Of a stretch of 64,000 bases of DNA, positions 56,358 through 64,000 are shown piece by piece. Source of the stretch: an uncultured Alphaproteobacteria bacterium (GTDB lineage Bacteria; Pseudomonadota; Alphaproteobacteria; Rhizobiales; Aestuariivirgaceae); NCBI GenBank assembly GCA_945957365.1, contig CAMFKI010000007.1:1-64000 (forward strand). The letters are read 5' to 3'. The position numbers and the translations under genes are program-made. Each line of letters begins with the position of its first letter. Within the stretch, counting starts at the first letter, position 1. The notes under the pieces were generated by a model. That model saw nothing but the letters and a program-made list of their open reading frames with translations, was not told where the DNA came from and ran no database searches.

Positions 56358-58718
56358 TCACTTGGGGGTCTGCAGCACCGTCACGGCCTGGGCGATGGTT
56401 ATGCCCTGATCGCGGAACCGCGACAACAGCGCGAAACGAATGTCACTTGAGACCTGCGCGCCCATCAGCACGTCCGCCACGAAGGCCCGGACCGAGAATT
56501 CGAGGCCGTTCTTGCCGAAACTGGTCAGCAGCACCGTGGGCGCCGGGTGGCTCAGCACCTTGGGATGCGCCTTGGTGGTCTCCAGCAGCAGCGCCTTCAT
56601 GACGTCGGGGTCGGTGTCATAGTCCACCGCCACGTCGATCGAGAAGCGGCCCATGTCGTCATTGTGGGTCCAGTTCTTCACCGGTTCGGTGACGAGGGCC
56701 GAATTGGGCAGGATGATCGAGCAGGAATCGAAGGTCTCGATTTCGGTCGAGCGCACGTTGATGCGCCTGACGATGCCCTCGCCCATGGGCAGCGACACCC
56801 AGTCGCCGACCCGGATCGGCCGCTCGGCCAGCAGGATGATGCCCGACACGAAATTGTTGATGATCGACTGCAGGCCGAGGCCGATGCCGAGGCCCAGCGC
56901 ACCGGCGATCAGCGCCAGGCTGGAGAAGTCGACGCCGGCCGCGGTGAGCGCGAAGATGCCGGCCAGCGCATAGCCCACATAGCTGGTGCCGGTGAGGATC
57001 GAATCCTGCACCCCCTTCTTGATCCGCGTATCGGCAAGGATGCGGTGATCGAGCCAGCTGTTGAACAGCTTGGTGGCGATGATCCCGGCGACCAGGATGG
57101 CCAGCATCACCATCAGCGTGCCCGGCAGGATGGTGATGTCGCCGATGGTGATGCCGAGCGACAGGGTGTTGATCAGCCCCCGGAGGTCGACCCAGTTCAG
57201 CGTCCACAATATCAGCAGCAGTGGAATGCCGGCCATCACCAGCGTCAGGTCGACGATGGTGCGGAAGATCAGGCCGATGCGCTCGATCGCACGCTCGCCC
57301 AGCCCGGTGATGCGGCGGGTGAACATGCCGAAGCTCGATTGCGGGTCGAAGCTCGCCTGCACCATGCTGTCGAGCAGGTGGTAGACGAGGAACACCAGCG
57401 TCACCACCATCGAGGTGCGCACGATCTGGTGGGCGATGTAGTCGGCGAGCGCCAGATAGCCCAGCGCCAGGGCGCCCAGGCCGACGACGATCAAGCACCA
57501 GACCAGCGGCACCAGCTTGGCGGCCCAGCTGAAGAAGAAATGCCGCTTGTCGTCGTCGGGCATTCCGGGCTGGTAGCGCAGCACGAGCAGGATCGCGGAG
57601 GACAGCAGCAGCAGGCACAGCGCGCCCAGGGCGGACTGGCCCTGCGTGTAGTTGAGGCTGAGGAACATGCCCTCCGAGACCTTGCCGAGCTGCGCGTTGA
57701 ACGCGGCAACGAAGGCGATGAGGCCAACGAGCCCGGTGAAGCGCGAAGCCGCCCTGTCGTCGAGGTCGACGATGCGGATGGCCGGCCGCCCGGGCGCCGC
57801 CACGCGCCGTCCCAGCACGTAATAGAAAATGGTCGCGAAGGCGGTGTTGCGCGCCGCGTCCCACAGCATCACCATGCGCGGCGTGGCGTCGGTGAAATAG
57901 CCGCTCACCTCGAGCGAAAAGCGGATCGGCAGCAACAGGATGCTCAGTGCTGCGGTCACCACGACAAGCGCCCGCAGGACGATCCACAGCTTGGTCATGT
58001 CGTCGGGTTCGCGGCCCGACGTCGAATAGCCCGTCAGCCAGCGCGCGAAGAAACGGTTCAGCAGCCGGAAGCACAGGCCGCAGGCCAGGATGATGACGGG
58101 GATGATCAGCAGGCCCAGTGGCTGCGCCGTGGCCGAGACATCGTTCCACCAGTTGCGGATCAGCAGCGCCAGGCCGGTGAACAGAACGCCGATGCCGGCG
58201 CCGAGGTCGAGCCAGACATTCGGGTTGAGGATCGACCTGCTGCGGTCGAAGATGCGGTCGAAGAACTGGTCGCGCTGCATGGTCGAGACCGAGCGTGACA
58301 CCTGTTCGGCCTCGACGGTGATCACGTCGAGCTGCACCTTGAGGCTCTGGAGCTTGTCGCGGGTCGCCGTGAGGTCGGCGCGTGACTGTGCCGCGCCCTT
58401 GTCTTCCGTCTGGCCGGCGGCAGGTGCGGGGCCCAGCGAATTGAGCTGCTGGTTGACCTCGGCCAGCGGCACAAGAAGCTTGAGCGAGCGGTCGGCCGAA
58501 GAAGTGCGGATCCGCTCCAGCGTGACCTTCAGATTGGCGAGGTCCACATCGCTGAGATTGGGCCGGCGCAACTGCATCATCGCGCCGTCGAGATCGATGC
58601 GGAACTGCTGCATCGCCCGGTCGCTCTCGCCGATGATGGCGCGGTCGAGGGCGAAGGCCGCCGAAACCAGCAGGCAGAGTGCGAGCACCGCGGACAGGAT
58701 GATCCGGGCGGCGCGCAT
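56358..58718 (-). CDS. DUF3772/MscS mechanosensitive ion channel family protein
   Basis: The 786-residue inner-membrane protein has a signal peptide (about 1-24), a periplasmic DUF3772 helical domain (about 25-165, with a coiled-coil-like QSRADLTATRDKLQSLKVQL), about eleven membrane segments, and the MscS pore/beta domain at the C-terminus (GLGLQSIINNFVSGIILLAERPIRVGDWV and EGIVRRINVRSTEIETFD). Large MscS proteins of this sort release solutes on osmotic downshift. It starts 3 bases after the pyrG stop and precedes the thioesterase gene. Confidence 0.92.
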   Translation of the reverse strand: MRAARIILSAVLALCLLVSAAFALDRAIIGESDRAMQQFRIDLDGAMMQLRRPNLSDVDLANLKVTLERIRTSSADRSLKLLVPLAEVNQQLNSLGPAPAAGQTEDKGAAQSRADLTATRDKLQSLKVQLDVITVEAEQVSRSVSTMQRDQFFDRIFDRSRSILNPNVWLDLGAGIGVLFTGLALLIRNWWNDVSATAQPLGLLIIPVIILACGLCFRLLNRFFARWLTGYSTSGREPDDMTKLWIVLRALVVVTAALSILLLPIRFSLEVSGYFTDATPRMVMLWDAARNTAFATIFYYVLGRRVAAPGRPAIRIVDLDDRAASRFTGLVGLIAFVAAFNAQLGKVSEGMFLSLNYTQGQSALGALCLLLLSSAILLVLRYQPGMPDDDKRHFFFSWAAKLVPLVWCLIVVGLGALALGYLALADYIAHQIVRTSMVVTLVFLVYHLLDSMVQASFDPQSSFGMFTRRITGLGERAIERIGLIFRTIVDLTLVMAGIPLLLILWTLNWVDLRGLINTLSLGITIGDITILPGTLMVMLAILVAGIIATKLFNSWLDHRILADTRIKKGVQDSILTGTSYVGYALAGIFALTAAGVDFSSLALIAGALGLGIGLGLQSIINNFVSGIILLAERPIRVGDWVSLPMGEGIVRRINVRSTEIETFDSCSIILPNSALVTEPVKNWTHNDDMGRFSIDVAVDYDTDPDVMKALLLETTKAHPKVLSHPAPTVLLTSFGKNGLEFSVRAFVADVLMGAQVSSDIRFALLSRFRDQGITIAQAVTVLQTPK

Positions 58719-58721
58719 CGG

Positions 58722-60356
<1,635 letters not shown>

Positions 60357-60384
60357 TTACCCTATCTCTATCAAATCACGTTTG

Positions 60385-60413
60385 AAAGCCCGGAAACGGT
60401 GTTTCCGGGCTTT
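60385..60413 (-). terminator. Perfect hairpin between secG and pyrG
   Basis: AAAGCCCGGAAAC and GTTTCCGGGCTTT pair over 13 bases with loop GGT/ACC. It is 27 bases after the secG stop. The T-tract is only the three T at the end of the stem, so it may be a partial terminator that reduces readthrough into pyrG. Confidence 0.7.
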
Positions 60414-60439
60414 GTGGATAACGCAAGGAATACGCGACC

Positions 60440-60817
60440 TTACGGGTTGACCGGGACCTGCGGCTGGGCCGGCGCCGCGGGCGCCAGCTTGGGCAGCACC
60501 GAGGTGTCGCCGGCGGCGGGCTTGGCGGGCTGGGTGCCTGTCGTTGCTGCCGGCGGCGCCACGCTGTCGATCACCGAGCCGGAGCCGCGGTGCGTGGCGA
60601 TGACGGTCAGCACGATCGAGGTGCAGAAGAACGCGACGGCAAGCCAGGCCGTGGTGCGGGTCAGCGCATTGCCGACGCCGCGCGCCGTGAACAGGTTGCC
60701 CGCCGAACCGCCGCCGCCGCCGATCCCCAGGGCGCCGCCCTCGGAACGCTGCAGCATCACCACGCCGATCAGCGACACGGCGATGATGAGATGAATGACG
60801 AGAATGACGGTTTCCAT
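60440..60817 (-). CDS. secG: Preprotein translocase subunit SecG
   Basis: SecG assists SecYE in protein export. The 125-residue protein has two membrane helices (TVILVIHLIIAVSLIGVVML and TAWLAVAFFCTSIVLTVIA), the central LQRSEGGALGIGGG loop and a Pro/Ala-rich C-terminal tail usual in alphaproteobacteria. The ATG at 60817 is chosen because it opens on the first helix; 22 extra upstream residues have no support. Confidence 0.93.
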   Translation of the reverse strand: METVILVIHLIIAVSLIGVVMLQRSEGGALGIGGGGGSAGNLFTARGVGNALTRTTAWLAVAFFCTSIVLTVIATHRGSGSVIDSVAPPAATTGTQPAKPAAGDTSVLPKLAPAAPAQPQVPVNP

Positions 60818-60950
60818 GGGCGTTCCGGGTTCTTCCGATCGAATTGCGGGGTGGCCTTTACCCGCTTCATATGGGGAAAGCAACCGGCTGGGGCAAGTCG
60901 GCGGCCCCGCCGTGCAGTCCTCAACCTGTGGGAAATGCCGTTCCCTTCGT

Positions 60951-60973
60951 CACCCCGCCCAGGCCGGGCGGTG
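60951..60973. other. Hairpin in the secG 5' leader
   Basis: CACCCCGCCC and GGGCGGTG pair with one bulge around AGGCC, about 135 bases upstream of the secG ATG. It resembles the GTCACCCC arms of the dispersed repeats and may be a remnant of one. Confidence 0.4.
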
Positions 60974-61014
60974 GCGAAGTGAGCGTCTCGAGGCGATTTC
61001 GTGGAGTATGCGCC

Positions 61015-61043
61015 CTTGTAGCAGATCGAGCGCGCGCTGTCAA
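61015..61043 (-). promoter_or_regulatory. Sigma70-type promoter for secG
   Basis: On the minus strand TTGACA (61043-61038) and TACAAG (61020-61015) are 17 bases apart, a near-perfect -35 with optimal spacing. It would give a leader of about 190 bases before secG. Confidence 0.65.
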
Positions 61044-61077
61044 GGAGTTTTTTCAGTTGATCCGATTTTAATCACTG

Positions 61078-61557
61078 TCACCCCTGCTCCCCGGCCCCCT
61101 TGTAGCGGTAACGGAAGGTGCAGCAGGCGGCCCCTTCCATGATTGTCTGCTTGCGCTCCAGCGTGATGTTCGGGTCATAGCCCTCGCAGAAGGTGCCGTC
61201 GCGGTTGCAGGACAGCAGGTGGCCGATCTTGCCGAGGCCCATTTCCTTGTAGGTTTCGGCATAGCGGCAGCGCGTGATGTCGAAATCGAAGCTGGTGTCG
61301 TCGGCCTTCAGCACCTTCATTTCGAGCGCGCCGTCGGCCGTCCAGTTCTCGTAGAGCCTCACGAAATCGGCCATCGAGGTGGCGCCGCCCGCCTTCTCGG
61401 CGAAATACCGGCCCTCGGCCACCGCCGCCTTGCGGATCGCCGAATCGAGGATGGCGCTGGCCTTCTCCTCGCCGAGTTGGGCCACCATCTCGGCATAGAT
61501 CGGTCCGATGACCTGCGCCTGGAGCCGGCGCTTGGTTAAAGTCGGAATTTCAGTCAT
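61078..61557 (-). CDS. L-2-amino-thiazoline-4-carboxylate (ATC) hydrolase-family protein
   Basis: The 159-residue protein matches the ATC hydrolase family: helical N-terminal half, DITRCRYAETYKEMGLGKIGHLLSCNRDGTFCEGY and a C-terminal CCTFRYRY with cysteine pairs (five Cys in the last 65 residues) that are probably metal-binding or catalytic. The founding Pseudomonas enzyme opens a thiazoline ring on the way to L-cysteine; most members have no proven substrate. Translation is coupled to tpiA by a one-base overlap. The cytoplasmic role here is unknown. Confidence 0.8.
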   Translation of the reverse strand: MTEIPTLTKRRLQAQVIGPIYAEMVAQLGEEKASAILDSAIRKAAVAEGRYFAEKAGGATSMADFVRLYENWTADGALEMKVLKADDTSFDFDITRCRYAETYKEMGLGKIGHLLSCNRDGTFCEGYDPNITLERKQTIMEGAACCTFRYRYKGAGEQG

Positions 61558-62315
61558 CACGTGAAGACCTTGATAATCCCAAGGAAATCTGCCGCCTTCA
61601 GGCTCGCGCCGCCGACCAGTGCGCCGTTCACATTGGGCTGGCTCATCAGTTCCTCGGCATTCGACGGCTTGACCGACCCGCCGTAGAGGATGCGAACCCC
61701 GGCCCCGTCCTTGCCCATCAGGCCGCCCAGTTCCTTGCGGATCAGGGCATGCACCTCGGCCACTTCGGCCGTGGTGGGCGTGAGGCCGGTGCCGATGGCC
61801 CAGACCGGCTCGTAGGCGATGACCGTGTCGGCCGCGGTCGAGCCCTCCGGCAGCGAACCTTTGAGCTGGCGGCTCACCACCTCGAGGGTCTTTCCCGCCT
61901 TGCGCTCGTCCAGCGTCTCGCCGATGCAGATGATGGCCTTGAGCCCGGCCTTCTGGGCGGCCTTCGCCTTCTTCTGCACCATGTCGTCGGTCTCGCCGTG
62001 ATTCGTGCGGCGCTCGGAATGTCCGACGATGACCGCCGTGCAGCCGGCCTCGCGCAGCATCTCGGCCGAGACGTCGCCGGTGTGCGCCCCCGAAGCGTTC
62101 CAGTGGCAATCCTGCCCGCCGACCTTGATCTTGGAGCCCTTGAGCACCGACTTCACCCGGCGGATCAGCACCGCCGGCGGGCAGACCATGACATCGGCCT
62201 TGAGCTTGACGTCCTTCAGCATGGCGGCGAGGAGGCGCGGCTCCTTCAGCATGGCCACGCTGCCGTTCATCTTCCAGTTTCCGGCGACCAGCGGCCGCGG
62301 CCCTTCACTTGCCAT
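61557..62315 (-). CDS. tpiA: Triosephosphate isomerase
   Basis: TpiA interconverts dihydroxyacetone phosphate and glyceraldehyde-3-phosphate. The 252-residue protein has the catalytic lysine K15 in AGNWKMNG, histidine in VGHSERR and glutamate in [11 protein letters not shown], and the phosphate-binding YGGSVKPSN. It overlaps the following gene by one base and diverges from ppiD by about 130 bases. Confidence 0.97.
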   Translation of the reverse strand: MASEGPRPLVAGNWKMNGSVAMLKEPRLLAAMLKDVKLKADVMVCPPAVLIRRVKSVLKGSKIKVGGQDCHWNASGAHTGDVSAEMLREAGCTAVIVGHSERRTNHGETDDMVQKKAKAAQKAGLKAIICIGETLDERKAGKTLEVVSRQLKGSLPEGSTAADTVIAYEPVWAIGTGLTPTTAEVAEVHALIRKELGGLMGKDGAGVRILYGGSVKPSNAEELMSQPNVNGALVGGASLKAADFLGIIKVFT

Positions 62316-62444
62316 GATTGCCTGCTCTCAGCTCCCTTGCGAAACAGCCTCTTAGCAGACGCATCCCGCACTTGCGAGGGGGTGTTCGCCTACCTATAGT
62401 GCGCCGCGCCCGATCCGGGCCTGATCTGAAAGGGACTTTTCGAC

Positions 62445-64000
62445 ATGATGGACACCATGCGCCGGGCCGCCAAGAGTTGGGTGGCGAAGCTCCTCATCGG
62501 CATGCTTGCCGTGAGCTTCGGCGTGTGGGGCATTGCCGACGTGTTCAAGTTCGGCACCGCCACCGACCTCGCCACGGTCGGCAGCCAGGAAATCTCGGCC
62601 GATGCCTATGGCAAGGCCTTCCAGCAACGCCTGCAGGAAATCGCCCGCCAGACCGGCAACGCCATCACGCCGGAACAGGCCCGTGCCTTCGGCATCGACC
62701 GCGGCGTGCTCACCTTCCTGATCCAGGGTGCGGCGCTCGACAACGAGACCAAGCGCCTGAAGCTCGGCGTGTCCGATACCTTCCTGGCGCAGGAGGTGAT
62801 GAAGAACCCGGCCTTCCAGGATGCCGGGGGCAAGTTCAGCGCCACCCGCTTCAAGGACCTCCTCGCCCAGAACGGCATGAGCGAATCGACCTATTTCGGC
62901 ACCGAGCGCCAGCAGAAGCTGCGCGAGGCGCTGACCCAGACGGCGGGCGGCGACATGCCGATCAGCGCCGGCCTGCTCGAGGCCCAGTACCAGTTTGACA
63001 ACGAGCAGCGCGACGCGCGCTACTTCGTCGTCACCACCACCGAGAGCGAGGTCGCGGCCCCCACCGATGCCGAGATCAAGAAGGAATACGACGATCACCC
63101 GGCGGCCTATACCGCGCCCGAATACCGCGCCGTCGCCATCATGAAGGCGGAACCCGCCGACATCGCCGGCAAGATCACCCTCTCCGACCAGGACCTCGCG
63201 GCCGGATACGAGAAGTACAAGGGCGAATACTTCACGCCCGAGCGCCGGACCATCCTGCAGGTGACCTTCCCCACCCTCGCCGATGCCCAGGCGGCGAAGC
63301 AGAAGATCGCCGGCGGCGAGGATTTCATGGCAGTGGCGACCAGCCGCGGCTTCACCGAGCAGGACGCCACCTTCGCCGACAAGACCAAGGCCGACTTCAT
63401 CGATCCGGCCATCGCCGATGCCGCCTTCTCGCTCCCCGAGGGTGCGGTGAGCGAGCCGATCAAGGGCGCGCTCTCGACCGCCCTCCTGAAGGTCGCCAAG
63501 GTCAGCCCGGCCCACCAGGGCACGCTGGACGAGGTCAAGCCGCAGCTCGTCGACCGCCTGAAGCTCGATCAGGCGACCGAGCAGATCCAGTCCACCTATG
63601 ATGCGGTCGAAGACGCCCGCGCCGCCCAGACCAAGTTCGAGGACATCGCCACCAAGGCCGGCATTCCCTTCCAGCTGATCCCGGCCACCGATGCCCAGGG
63701 CAAGGACAAGAACGGCAAGGACATCGACATTCCGCACAAGGACGACGTGCTCAAGGCCGCCTTCGCCAGCGACGTCGGCGTCGAGAACGATGCGATCTCG
63801 CTCGACAACGGCTATGTCTGGTACGAGGTGCGCGAAGTCGTGCCCGCGGCGCTGAAGCCCTTCGACCAGGTCAAGGACCAGGCCCGCGCCGCCGTCGTCG
63901 CCGAAAAGATCGCGGCCGCTTCGGAAGACAAGGCCAAGAAGCTGGTCGATCGCGCCCGCTCGGGCAGCAAGCTCGACGATCTCGCCGCCGAGGTGAAGGC
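62445..64000 (+). CDS. ppiD: PpiD/SurA-type peptidylprolyl isomerase (partial, runs off the window)
   Basis: At least 518 residues with no stop before the window end. One N-terminal membrane anchor (WVAKLLIGMLAVSFGVWGIADVF, about 12-34) precedes a SurA-N-like helical domain (VGSQEISADAYGKAFQQRLQ) and a PpiC-like parvulin domain from about 250 (YFTPERRTILQVTFPTLADA, VATSRGFTEQD). PpiD is a periplasmic chaperone anchored in the inner membrane near the Sec translocon. AAGGGA precedes two adjacent ATG codons; the first is given. In related genomes it is next to tpiA, often upstream of trpE. Confidence 0.92.
   Translation, partial: MMDTMRRAAKSWVAKLLIGMLAVSFGVWGIADVFKFGTATDLATVGSQEISADAYGKAFQQRLQEIARQTGNAITPEQARAFGIDRGVLTFLIQGAALDNETKRLKLGVSDTFLAQEVMKNPAFQDAGGKFSATRFKDLLAQNGMSESTYFGTERQQKLREALTQTAGGDMPISAGLLEAQYQFDNEQRDARYFVVTTTESEVAAPTDAEIKKEYDDHPAAYTAPEYRAVAIMKAEPADIAGKITLSDQDLAAGYEKYKGEYFTPERRTILQVTFPTLADAQAAKQKIAGGEDFMAVATSRGFTEQDATFADKTKADFIDPAIADAAFSLPEGAVSEPIKGALSTALLKVAKVSPAHQGTLDEVKPQLVDRLKLDQATEQIQSTYDAVEDARAAQTKFEDIATKAGIPFQLIPATDAQGKDKNGKDIDIPHKDDVLKAAFASDVGVENDAISLDNGYVWYEVREVVPAALKPFDQVKDQARAAVVAEKIAAASEDKAKKLVDRARSGSKLDDLAAEVK

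Overview
The window looks like chromosomal DNA of a high-GC alphaproteobacterium, most likely a member of the Hyphomicrobiales (Rhizobiales). The grounds are gene order and gene types: pdhA-pdhB(lipoyl)-DUF5076-pdhC-lpdA-lipA-coq10-cinA-ispDF, dusB-ntrB-ntrC-ntrY-ntrX-hfq-hflX-mazG, rlpA/dac/tmk/holB/metG/tatD, and ppiD/tpiA/secG/pyrG/kdsA/eno. The species cannot be named from this sequence alone. No phage, transposase or CRISPR array was found.

1-9.3 kb holds the pyruvate dehydrogenase complex (tail of E1-alpha, E1-beta with its own lipoyl domain, E2, E3), lipoyl synthase, a Coq10/RatA START protein, the CinA-type amidase and fused IspDF. LipA makes the lipoyl group that PdhB and PdhC carry, so this is one functional block. 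9.3-18.6 kb is the nitrogen-regulation block: dusB with a good sigma70-like promoter, the NtrB/NtrC and NtrY/NtrX two-component pairs, Hfq and HflX. 18.6-31.2 kb holds mazG, a methyltransferase, a large exported protein with eight cysteines, and a tight minus-strand housekeeping operon (tmk, holB, metG, tatD, an MBL hydrolase) below a D,D-carboxypeptidase gene, then rlpA.

31-45 kb is accessory in character: small exported proteins, a class II aldolase, a glyoxalase-fold (VOC) gene remnant, tRNA-Ser(TGA), a complete Dpp/Opp-type peptide ABC operon ending with a cytoplasmic Xaa-Pro-peptidase-like M24 protein, an orphan P-loop kinase, a DUF1275 membrane protein, an Omp25-like porin-type protein, a lipoprotein and an L,D-transpeptidase. 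45-52.4 kb is a probable catabolic cluster: a dimethylglycine/sarcosine dehydrogenase-like flavoprotein, diverging from a D-erythronate dehydrogenase-like SDR, an Ldh-family oxidoreductase, two EamA exporters and an HD-domain protein whose motifs match the PhnZ/TmpB diiron oxygenase type rather than a simple phosphohydrolase. This is the best candidate in the window for undescribed biochemistry.

52.4-64 kb returns to core functions: eno, queF, kdsA, a PaaI thioesterase, a DUF3772/MscS channel, pyrG, secG, an ATC-hydrolase-family protein, tpiA and the start of ppiD. From memory, in many Rhizobiales tpiA-secG-pyrG-kdsA-eno runs directly into pdhA-pdhB; here the two halves are about 50 kb apart and on opposite strands, which suggests a rearrangement. 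Several families of intergenic palindromic repeats are present, two of them lying between convergent genes where they may act as two-way terminators.
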